Source of the DNA: Aurantiochytrium sp. KH105
Taxonomy: Eukaryota; Sar; Bigyra; Thraustochytrida; Thraustochytriidae
Length of the DNA stretch: 64,000 bases
Reading direction: 5' to 3'
NCBI GenBank assembly: GCA_003116975.1
Contig: BGKB01000026.1
Location: 124,001-188,000 of the forward strand
Shown: piece by piece, positions 1 to 8,211 of the stretch
Numbering within the stretch: position 1 is the stretch's first letter
How the letters are laid out: each line of letters starts with the position of its first letter
Translations under genes and position numbers: made by a program
The notes under the pieces: generated by a model
The model's database searches: none
The model's input: the letters and a program-made list of their open reading frames with translations, nothing else
What the model was told of the DNA's origin: nothing

Positions 1-1841
1 AGAAGTTCCTCCACGCCCGAGTTCAATGGCACGTCCATGAACTGACTCTTGTCCATGGGTCCAGGAGGGCCCATGTGATTCTCGCGTTTGTTCGCATGCG
101 AAAAGTATACTCGAAGTACTTCGTCACCGCCCTCATCGGGATCTTCTTCCTCCTCTGCTGCATTTTCAGCGCCATTCGCGTCTCTCATCTTTTCTCCCGC
201 TCCAGCTTCTTCCTTCTGCGCATCACCGGTGCCTTTCTCAGGTGAAGAGCCATTCTGCTCATCGCCTCTCGAGGACCTTGCCGCTTTCGACCTTGTCGAG
301 GACCTATTTCCATTCTGTGGCCCAGATGAAGCGTTCTCATCACGGGTGGCTTCCTTTTTTCCAGCATCGGCGCCCGACGTGTCAATCTCTTCGTCTTCCT
401 CCTCCCCTGCTTCTTCTTTTCCTTCCTCATCCTCGTCGTCGTCCTCGTCGTTGTCGTCGTCCTCTTCTCCTTCTTCGCCGTCGTCGTCTTCCTCTTCTCC
501 TTCCTCTTCTTCGTCAGCGAGATCCACGAGACGCAAGAGAAGGTATCTAGGATCGAGCACGCGGACCTTGTCCGTGGACTGCAAAGGTGCCACCTGCGTC
601 TTGCACGAGGATCTTGCAAAAGGAGGAAGACGGCCGAGCATAAAGTCAGATGCAAAGTCGTCGACGGCCTCGTGATAGGCTTGCGTCACAGAGCCGTCCT
701 CCATCGGATCCGAAGAGGAAAGCTCTTCAGTAATGGAGCGAAGCAGCGTCACCATCGTGGAAAGCATCTTGCTGCCAGGCCCGGCTGCGCTCGTTTTTCC
801 CAGCGTGCCATTGTTCGCAAGATAGCCTACAGGAAGGCCGCGGCGAAAGCGAACGTCTGACGAGGCTGCTGCGTCGAGCAGCTTGGTAAAGGATGCCTCC
901 AAAAAGTTATAAAAAGTCTGATTCTGATGCGTCGAAAGTGTAATGTGTACCGAGTGCTCCGAACCCTCTGCCTGGGCATAATGCGTCGTACCGCGCGGCA
1001 GGTACAAAAGGTCGCCAGGCCGAAGCACAACCTCCATGCGTTTCTTGCCGAGTCGCTGCAAATCCTCAGAGTACTCCATGGCCAACACCTGATGCGGCTC
1101 TGCGGCGTCGTGCACAAACCAGCGCTTTTCGCCCGCACACTGCAGCACAAAGACATCCACGTCGTCATAGTGCGGGGCTAAACCCTGGGTCCCAGGGGGC
1201 GTAATGTACACGTTGGCCCCCCAGAGCGCATCAAAGTCCGCCTCAAGACTTGCCATGTGTTTCCACAGTGCATTGACATAGCGCTGTGGCTGGAAAAATT
1301 GAACCGTAGATGACTTAAGGTGCGCTCGCATCGACTTTTCCGTGACTGGAGCACCTACCTTGTGCATCACCTCTTTCGTTTTGCCGTCGGCACAGGACAC
1401 GACATTGAGATCGCGCCCGTACACAAACTTGTGCGACTTGACCAGTTTAATGAGGTCTTCCACGCTAAAGAGCCGCGACGCGAGATCGTCCGGGAGCTTG
1501 TCTGCACCCTGGGCGTCGGATTGCGTCTCTTCGTCATTGGCGGAGTTGGCCGCGGCCCTTGCGCCCTTGCGTTTGCGCCCACCCCTCTTGCGCGCCGAGC
1601 TCGACTTGCTCTTGGACTGGGCGTCTTCTTTGGCCTGCTCCTCCTCGTCCTCCTTGCCGGCGAGGTCGACTCTGGACACGTGCAGGGCCTCTTTCTGCCA
1701 CACGCTCTCGATGAAGTGCTCCGCAGACACGAGCGGGCCCAGCAGCCAGCTCACGCTGTCGGTGCCCTCCGTGCGGCTCCGTCCGGGCTGCCGCGTCCCC
1801 TGCGAGACGTCGCCGGCATGGTCCGGGCGCGACTTCTTCAT
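1..1841 (-). CDS. RIOX1: NO66/RIOX1-type JmjC ribosomal-protein histidyl hydroxylase (3' end cut by window edge)
   Basis: This is a Fe(II)/2-oxoglutarate oxygenase of the NO66/MINA family, which hydroxylates histidines of ribosomal proteins in the nucleolus and has also been reported as a histone lysine demethylase. The frame runs open from an ATG at 1841 through position 1. It shows the family stretch YGRDLNVVS, then TPPGTQGLAPHYDDVDVFVLQ with the iron-binding HxD (about H224/D226), and the distal His in LPRGTTHYAQ (about H287). A winged-helix-like end (VLRVYFSHANKR) is visible just before the edge. Between the cupin fold and that end lies a very acidic, Ser-rich insertion (about residues 437-560). 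A basic KRGGRKRKGARAAA stretch near residue 80 looks like a nuclear/nucleolar signal. The frame is open upstream of 1841, but that sequence does not resemble the family, so I take the ATG. The last residues lie outside the window. Confidence 0.85.
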   Translation of the reverse strand, partial: MKKSRPDHAGDVSQGTRQPGRSRTEGTDSVSWLLGPLVSAEHFIESVWQKEALHVSRVDLAGKEDEEEQAKEDAQSKSKSSSARKRGGRKRKGARAAANSANDEETQSDAQGADKLPDDLASRLFSVEDLIKLVKSHKFVYGRDLNVVSCADGKTKEVMHKVGAPVTEKSMRAHLKSSTVQFFQPQRYVNALWKHMASLEADFDALWGANVYITPPGTQGLAPHYDDVDVFVLQCAGEKRWFVHDAAEPHQVLAMEYSEDLQRLGKKRMEVVLRPGDLLYLPRGTTHYAQAEGSEHSVHITLSTHQNQTFYNFLEASFTKLLDAAASSDVRFRRGLPVGYLANNGTLGKTSAAGPGSKMLSTMVTLLRSITEELSSSDPMEDGSVTQAYHEAVDDFASDFMLGRLPPFARSSCKTQVAPLQSTDKVRVLDPRYLLLRLVDLADEEEEGEEEDDDGEEGEEDDDNDEDDDEDEEGKEEAGEEEDEEIDTSGADAGKKEATRDENASSGPQNGNRSSTRSKAARSSRGDEQNGSSPEKGTGDAQKEEAGAGEKMRDANGAENAAEEEEDPDEGGDEVLRVYFSHANKRENHMGPPGPMDKSQFMDVPLNSGVEEL

Positions 1842-2577
1842 CTCCTCTCGCTCGCCGAGAGCCCCGGGGTCGGAGGGCAGCTGCCACACCGCGGCGCGTG
1901 CTGTGCGGCGACTTGCGGCCGCGCCCGTCCCTCGCGTGCCTGCAGCCGATGCGCGCGCTTGGCTTCTGCTGCTGCTCCAAGGAAAATAAGCTTTGGCGGG
2001 GCTCGCCTTGCCACCCACCAGATACGCGGAAATCCGGGCCGGCGCCCGGATTTCCGTTCTGGGAATGCGAAACAAATAGATCCGGTGAACCGGCACGCGC
2101 GCCGCCGCCGCCACCGTCGCTAGTGCCGAGGACCTGGGCGGGCCCGGAATACTGCACTTGAAAGCACGTCGTACAAAGTCCGTTTTCCTCTCTTTGGACA
2201 CAGGCGCTCGCAAAGAGTCAATGCAGAATGAAAGGAAAAGGCATATCATGGTTGAGAGGCAGCGAAAAGAAAAAGAGCCTTACCCATCCGTGTACGCTGC
2301 TACTTGCTACTATCAAGTTCAAAGGTAGTATGAGGAACGGCGCACACACCCCCTTTCGAGCGCTCGCTCTGTTGAAAGATGTGCAAAACCATGCAAGCTC
2401 TGCGTGAAGACTAAGAAGCAAGCTAGCTAGCTGCTATCAGTCTAACAAGTAAGGAACCTTAAGGCAAGCGGCGCGGAGCCGCTCGCTGAGACAAGCTCGA
2501 GGGCACAGCGCCAAAAGTCAAGCCTCGGGCGGGTCCGCAGTGGTGGCGAACGTGCACAGCACGTGGGCGACACAACC
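1842..2577. other. Divergent intergenic region between RIOX1-like gene and 2578 gene
   Basis: This 736-bp region lies between two divergent ATGs and should hold both promoters. It contains the palindrome at 2027-2056 and GC-rich sequence next to the RIOX1-like start. I see no convincing gene. The frame upstream of 1841 stays open into this region but has no family similarity. Confidence 0.5.
2027..2056. repeat. Perfect 12-bp inverted repeat with 6-nt loop
   Basis: Left arm cggaaatccggg (2027-2038), loop ccggcg, right arm cccggatttccg (2045-2056). The arms are exact reverse complements. It lies about 190 bp upstream of the RIOX1-like ATG in the presumed 5' region. It could form a stable hairpin or be a palindromic protein-binding site; function is unknown. 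Confidence 0.8.
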
Positions 2578-3969
2578 ATGGAGGGCCATGGCGCAGCGAT
2601 CGGGAACTACAAAGGCGTGATGCTGTGCAATCGGCCCTTTGGCGGCGTCTCACACGCAGCGAAAAAGGCGCACAAGGCAAGCGCCAACAAACAGCCGCCA
2701 TTCAAGACATCGTGCGGCATTTCAGAGAAAATCGGTCTCAACCCAATCCGTCACCCGCCCAACGTCGTTGTCGAGCGGAGCAAGAAGGATACTGCTTTTT
2801 CCAAGCATCTCAGATTTCTTGCCGACTTGCACAAGCAAAAGGTCTCCATGCAAGAAGAAATTACGCGAGAGGCGCAGGAGAAAGAGCAGAGACGCGCAGC
2901 AGCGCGTGAAAAGTGGCGCAGGCGCCGTGAAATGGTTGTCAAAGCCCGCAAGGGCGAGGACTTCAACCCTCGCGGGGCAAGTCGTCCTCCCAGCGCCGAT
3001 GAACAAAAGCGCAACGACGATGATGACAACTACGATTTCGAAAGCACAAGCGACCAAGCACAAAAAAAAACATCTGACGAAAACGACAACCGTCATCTTG
3101 AAACTCGCTCCAAGTATGCTTCGTCTTCCAACCAAGAGTCGAAGACAGACGACACCGAAAGTGACGGGCCAGAGCCTTCGCGGCGGAGCAAAAAGACCCT
3201 CCAGACGCGTCCCAAATGGGCACTCACTAAAGACGCAGTGGAGGAGCTCGAGGACTACGAAGCCGAAGACCTTCTCAACTTTGCCAAGGAACTCGACTTT
3301 GATAGCTTTATCAACGACCTTGAGGTGCGGTCTGCTCTCAAGGCGGCTAAATCGCGCGTTGACCGCATCAAACGCAGCGAGGAAAAATATGAAGATGACG
3401 CTGATGTCAACGGCGACAACAAGATTGATAGCATGTTTCTTTTGCACGACGAGTCGAAACATCCCGAGGCAGGCAGCGACAACGGTGATGCCATGAGTGT
3501 GACCACAACGGAGCTACGCGAATTTCTTACGGCGGGTGCCACGGGCGCTCTGCGCAAGTCCGCCGCCAATATTCGCGAGCAGTGGCGCGCAAGGCGCGAA
3601 GCAGCCGAGGAAAAGGCTGCCGAATGGAACCATAGCATTCGCGCTGACCAGAGCGATGACGAGCGTGCTGACGAGGTTGCGAGCGTTGCGTCCGGACGTT
3701 CTATCCTCTCGGCCTCTTCCGTCAAAAGCCTCAAGCAGATTCACTCTGCAAAGTCCATCGCCAAGGTTGCGGAGAGCCTGGGTGTGGATCCGAGTTCTGC
3801 GTCGCTCAGGAGGATTGAGGAAATCGCCGAGGCCGACGAGGATGATGACGAAATGTCCGTCGTCCCACCGCCGCGCATCGTTCGCATCCATGAAGACGGC
3901 CGAAAGAGGCTTACCAAGAAGGACGAGACTTACAACTTGCCATACATGCACCGCAATCCAGCAATCTAA
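2578..3969 (+). CDS. Conserved-looking coiled-coil protein of unknown function
   Basis: A 463-residue protein that I do not recognise. The frame is open from a GTG at 2563, but the first ATG at 2578 (MEGHGAAIGNYKGVMLCNRPF) is the sensible start. A Cys-containing N-terminal patch (VMLCNRPFGG) is followed by a basic charged helix rich in E/K/R (about residues 70-135), then an acidic Ser-rich linker. A compact segment (DLLNFAKELDFDSFINDLEVR, about residues 235-255) looks like a folded helical motif under constraint. The C-terminus ends in a short LPYMHRNPAI motif. No membrane segment or signal peptide is seen. The style (charged coiled coil, terminal conserved patches) resembles axonemal or cytoskeletal proteins, but that is a guess. 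Confidence 0.75.
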   Translation: MEGHGAAIGNYKGVMLCNRPFGGVSHAAKKAHKASANKQPPFKTSCGISEKIGLNPIRHPPNVVVERSKKDTAFSKHLRFLADLHKQKVSMQEEITREAQEKEQRRAAAREKWRRRREMVVKARKGEDFNPRGASRPPSADEQKRNDDDDNYDFESTSDQAQKKTSDENDNRHLETRSKYASSSNQESKTDDTESDGPEPSRRSKKTLQTRPKWALTKDAVEELEDYEAEDLLNFAKELDFDSFINDLEVRSALKAAKSRVDRIKRSEEKYEDDADVNGDNKIDSMFLLHDESKHPEAGSDNGDAMSVTTTELREFLTAGATGALRKSAANIREQWRARREAAEEKAAEWNHSIRADQSDDERADEVASVASGRSILSASSVKSLKQIHSAKSIAKVAESLGVDPSSASLRRIEEIAEADEDDDEMSVVPPPRIVRIHEDGRKRLTKKDETYNLPYMHRNPAI

Positions 3970-4366
3970 AGTACTACTTTACAAGTGTGCAGCCCTTTTT
4001 CTCTTCTTCTTCTTCTTCTTTTTCTTCTTCTTCTTCTTTTGCAGCGGTTCATCGACGTTTTGCGTCTTGCTGAACATCGCGTATCCAATGGAACACTGAC
4101 ATCAAATCCTGGTTCAAGCCAAGCATGTATCAGCATACATTTCCACCATCTAGCTTTATAACGAGTAGGGTTTAGAAAACAAACAATAAAGCAAAAGTAA
4201 GAAAAGAAAGGAAAGAGACCCAGAGCATCCGTTGCTTCAAAATAGTCCAGGTGCGTGTCTTGACATCGAAGCCAACTCAACCAATGTCCGTGGCTCAAAG
4301 CAGCAAGATCTCTGCGCTTGTCCTCTGCATGACCTCCAGTCTGCCTCTGCCTCCCAACCAGCTTTC
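3970..4366. other. Convergent intergenic region with CTT/TTC microsatellite
   Basis: The gap between the stops of two convergent genes. It contains a TTC-rich run at about 4001-4038 and otherwise AT-richer sequence that probably forms the two 3' UTRs. No gene is seen. Confidence 0.6.
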
Positions 4367-6680
4367 CTACCTCTGCAAATTGTTCTCCACGTCGTGCACA
4401 AGAGACTGCAAGAAGGTCTTGCCATTCACAAATGCCGTCGACGCAATCACGAGACGATACGGGCAATCTTCTTGCTGCGAAACGAAGCGAAGCGCAGCGA
4501 TCTCAGCAAAGGTCACGCCACCTGTGAAAAACACGAGCATGACCTTTTTGGGGGGCTTCGGCGCGCCTGCAGATTCTGACGTGGCGCCCGAATTTTCGGG
4601 TAGAAGACGAACACCGGGCTGCTTGACCTTGTAAATTGTTCGACCTGGCAAACGTTTCATCACATCCTTGGACTTTTCCCAACCCGGACGAATCGCCAAC
4701 TCCACGAGACGGACGCTCAATGGTGCATACCCAGATGTGACGTAGGCGATGTCATCGGGCTCGGCCTCGTTTGCATTCACAGAAGGGGGAATGAGTCGAA
4801 AGGTCGACACAAGCGACGACCAGGCACTCGAAGCCCCACGTTTTTTAAGCATGCCAAGCTTTTCGAGATTCTCCAAGGTGAAGAGCAACTCAAAGCCGTA
4901 GGTCTGAACGATGCTTCGCCGCAGCGCGTCGAGAGCGCTCTGCGAGAATCCGTTGAGCACGAGCGATTGTAAGCATGCAAGACGAAGCACCTTTGTCCAC
5001 GGTTCTTGTCGCGCAATACATTCTTCAATGTACTTTGTGTGATTGCTCCCTTCGAGCATCTCGCGCTCCACCATCCACATTTTGCGGAAGGGCAAGTCGT
5101 ACACGGTATCGCGAATGCGATTGACGATGCTAATGTGCCGAGGAAGCAGCTGACTGTCTTGAACGTGGTCGAGTAGGCTGGTATGCACGTACTTGTGAAG
5201 CTCCTCCACCTTGCCAGCCTTGGTGTCTTGCCAGCGATCATGCATCTCGCGAGCACGCTTGTTCAGAAACACCATGACCACATCTACGTTCATGTCTCGG
5301 ATTTCGCGGTAGATGCGGTCCGCGGAGTTCAGTGATATGGACAGTTTGGCAGGCCGTCGGCCGCCGCCTCCACCTGCAGCTCCGCTATACTGCTGCTGCC
5401 TTGCCCCGGGTCGCGCAGCTGCCGCAGAGTTTGCCGCAGTCGCTGGGTCTATCAAATCGGCGTCAAGCATAACGTGTCCATTCCGAATGCCCATTAGCTT
5501 GTCGATGATTGACTCGTACGTGAGCGCCGTGCACATGGGTGTAACAAGGTCAAGATTGCGGTCGATGAGCAAGAGCGTGTCGATCTGTCCGATGCTGCTT
5601 CCTTCTTGCGCGGCCACACGCTTGGTTGCAAAGTCGATGTCGCTCTTGAGAACGTCTTCGAGATCCTGCGCGCTAGCATTCGGTCCGAGGCGCTCAAACT
5701 CGGCAAAAAGGCTGTCCATGTTGAGTCCCTGCGCGGCCCCACGGCGCGGTCCTCCATCGCCGCTTTCGTCCGTCTCGGTCTCGTCAAATTCCGAATCGTT
5801 GTCATCGTCCTCCTCGGCAGAGAGACTGCCCATTTCTCGGTCGAGCGTCCGCGTAGCAAGCTCTTCTTCGGCCTCGAGACGCATGCGAAGGACCATGTCG
5901 AGCACCTTTTTGCTCTGGTCCCCCTTTACCTGAATGTTCCGCACGGGCCCGAGCGTGTCCTGCAGCTGCAAGAGTGCACGCGCGGCGTACATGAGCGTTG
6001 AGTCATCCTTTTGTAGATTCACTTGCGCAAAGGAGGATTCAAGTCCAAGGGAGAGCACATCCGTGTCATACGGAATGAAGCCCAGGGGATACTCGTACAT
6101 GTTGTTTTTCAGTACATCAAAGACGCCGTGATCGCGCAAGATCTGGTCACACAGAAATGAGCGCTTCGGAACAAAGTGGATCTGAAACTTGTACTTGTGT
6201 CCGCTCTGTGAGACTTGTGATGCAATTTGATGTGCCATCTTGGCCTCTGGCCGAACAATGTAGATGATATTGTCGCAGGCGACTTCGAGGTCGGTCCAAT
6301 TTAGCTCCTCCACATTCACGACGCCATGCTCTCGCAGCTTGTTTGAGCCCTCGACGAGCACGAGCTTGAGCGGCCCAGCCACACTTGGGTCGAAAACAAG
6401 GCACTTGTCACCCTGTGTAAAGAAAAAAAGAAAAGAGTCGCCCCCCATTGTGTCGTGAGTGTCGAAGAACCCCCCCCCCCCTCGTTCGACTGGATGGGCC
6501 TTCGCCGTGCTAGAAACTTACTTGACAGGCGTCGACGACAGCAAACAAGCCCTCGCGAGCCACCTCGAGCACGCTCTGCAAGTCCACCTCGGCCTGGCTC
6601 AGGTCTGGCGGCTGCTGTAGAGGCACGTCGGGACCTCCATCGGCGAGCGACGACAAAACTGACGCTGCTGTGCCCGACAT
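4367..6680 (-). CDS. VPS33: VPS33 (Sec1/Munc18 family), HOPS/CORVET tethering subunit; two exons
   Basis: An SM protein that binds SNAREs at late endosomes/vacuoles as part of HOPS and CORVET. Exon 1 (6522-6680) starts with MSGTAASVLSSL and ends ...LFAVVDACQ; exon 2 (4367-6412) resumes GDKCLVFDPSVAGPL, which restores the N-terminal SM strand continuous with family sequence. The joined product is about 734 residues, slightly longer than typical VPS33. The C-terminal signature MLVFFTGGVTFAEIAALRFV and the phrase ALRFVSQQEDCPYRLVIAST are diagnostic of VPS33. An acidic, low-complexity insertion (EEDDDNDSEFDETETDESG region) and an Ala/Gly-rich insertion interrupt the middle. An upstream in-frame ATG at 6761 is possible but its sequence looks non-coding. 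Divergent from the small gene at 7337. Confidence 0.92.
6413..6521 (-). other. Spliceosomal intron in VPS33 (109 nt)
   Basis: Read on the minus strand, exon 1 ends CAA followed by the donor GTAAGT. The acceptor is TTTACACAG followed by GGTGACAAG. Removing it is phase 0 and rebuilds the conserved SM N-terminus. The intron contains a homopolymer of about 12 G (C on the plus strand, near 6470-6481). It is the only intron in the window supported by both splice sites and homology. Confidence 0.85.
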
Positions 6681-7336
6681 CAGGCTGGCTACACGCCGGT
6701 GCTGCGCCTTCGAAAGGGACCCAAGTCCTGTCCTGTACTGTCGTGCTCTGTTCTGCCCCACCGACGCGGCGTCTCGGGCCGGCCAGGGCTATCGCTTTTG
6801 GCGCCGTCCACAAGCGGAGCGAGCGAGCCCACGCTGCAACGAGAGAAGAAAGGGAAAAAGATCTTACGCTCGCTAGAACCTTTAGAACATGTGTCCGTTG
6901 GCTATTAGCCCGACTTGGACGTCGTCCGTCGCGAGTGCGGCCACGGTCTGACTTTGCACTCGTACCCGCTTGCTCTCACAGCAGTGCGACACTGCAGACG
7001 CTCGGAACCAGCGGTCCCACTACCCTCACTCTTTTGTTCTGTTTCTCTTGCCAGGTGTAGTGTTTCCGTGCTATCAGAGGTAGTATTGGCTGCTCCAACT
7101 CTTTCTGCCACACCAGTCGCGAGCAAGAGAAACCTGAACCTGGCGGTTGCCTCTGCTTCCTTTTCATTGTGTTGGCATCAGATCAGTGATAGTCTTTGGC
7201 CTTGAAGAGGAGCGCATTGTTGGTTGCGATCGAGGAAGTGCCTCGAGGGCGCAAAGACAGTTCTCTGACACTGCAAAGGCGTCTTCGTGTGTCGCAACAG
7301 AAAAGCGAAAAAGGGTCAGCCGATCAGGGCGTAAAG
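6681..7336. other. Divergent promoter region VPS33 / 7337 gene
   Basis: Holds the presumed promoters and 5' UTRs of the two flanking divergent genes. A pyrimidine-rich stretch ending ctcttgccag near 7050 could be the acceptor of a 5'-UTR intron, but no donor could be fixed. No other gene is seen. Confidence 0.45.
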
Positions 7337-7879
7337 ATGTACGGGACTACAGCCGGCGATTCGTTTCGAGTGCCAGAGCGCAAGGTTACCCCAAAGCCGC
7401 AGGTCGGTATGCTCATCCGTGACGGACTGCGTAACTTTGACCGCAAGGGCGTATACAAGCCGCAACAATTCGGAGAAGGTCGCACGCCCATCAAGACGTT
7501 TGCACGCTTTGACGATCGTACTACGCATAACATGGACTTTGGTCCCCGGCACAAAGCGAGCTTTGCGGATAAGAAAATTGCGGCCAGCGCAGCACGTCGT
7601 CCGGCGGGAGGACATCCGAGTCAGCCTCCGAGCAAAAAGGACGTTGATGCAGCCCAAGACCTCCCTCCTGGGTCTTGGCTGTATCACGTTGCGCCAGAGT
7701 TTAAACCTTTTGCTGACGCTGCACCCGAGGGCGACGAGGCGTTCGAGTCGAAATCCTCCTCCGACGTTGTTCAAACCAAGGCAAAGAACCACTCGCGACA
7801 GATTACCTTTGGTCTCACGAATGTGCACACGGATTTGAAGCGCATCAACAAAGTCTCTATTTTTCAGGACGAGATTTAG
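7337..7879 (+). CDS. Small uncharacterised basic protein
   Basis: A 180-residue protein starting MYGTTAGDSFRVPERK; not recognised. The frame is open further upstream to 7196, but the 48 extra residues look like translated 5' UTR. The sequence has a well-ordered N-terminal half with charged/aromatic motifs (GMLIRDGLRNFDRKGVYKPQQ, then IKTFARFDDRTTHNMDFG), a Pro/Ala/Lys linker, and a C-terminal patch ending NKVSIFQDEI. No transmembrane segment, signal peptide or known catalytic motif is visible. The repeated aromatic-charged short motifs could be docking sites. Compositionally it matches its GC-rich neighbours, so it is probably a normal resident gene. Confidence 0.65.
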   Translation: MYGTTAGDSFRVPERKVTPKPQVGMLIRDGLRNFDRKGVYKPQQFGEGRTPIKTFARFDDRTTHNMDFGPRHKASFADKKIAASAARRPAGGHPSQPPSKKDVDAAQDLPPGSWLYHVAPEFKPFADAAPEGDEAFESKSSSDVVQTKAKNHSRQITFGLTNVHTDLKRINKVSIFQDEI

Positions 7880-8211
7880 GTGTACAAAGCACTTCTTTCT
7901 GCAACTTTCACAAGAAGAGTCTAATGCAAGGCCTCTCCACAAGCGAGTCATCGCAGCTTTTGCGTGTGTCTCATGAACCTTGTTCGAGGAGAAGCTCAAA
8001 GAGTATTTGTTATCAGATCTTCTTGTCTCTCTTGGTGATGAATCAGATTCTATATTTTCTTTTTTGTATGAGAGTGCCATCTTGCAGGTGGACGATTGCA
8101 CCTCCCGAGAGCAGCACGAATTGTTGATGAAAGTATATGTTCAAGCTATTTTGAAAACAAAGAAATCATAGTCTCAAGATTGATGCTGCTGTTGTTACGG
8201 TACTGATATTT
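7880..8211. other. Convergent intergenic region
   Basis: AT-richer sequence between two convergent genes, probably both 3' UTRs. An open frame of 63 codons (7980-8171) exists but has no ATG and unlike codon use; I treat it as non-coding. Confidence 0.5.

Noticed and set aside
1320-2157. Long open frames on both strands over the RIOX1-like gene
   Set aside because: They are GC-rich shadows; only the minus frame with the JmjC motifs is coherent.
7980-8171. 63-codon open frame with protein-like sequence
   Set aside because: No ATG, codon use unlike neighbours, lies in a convergent 3' UTR region.
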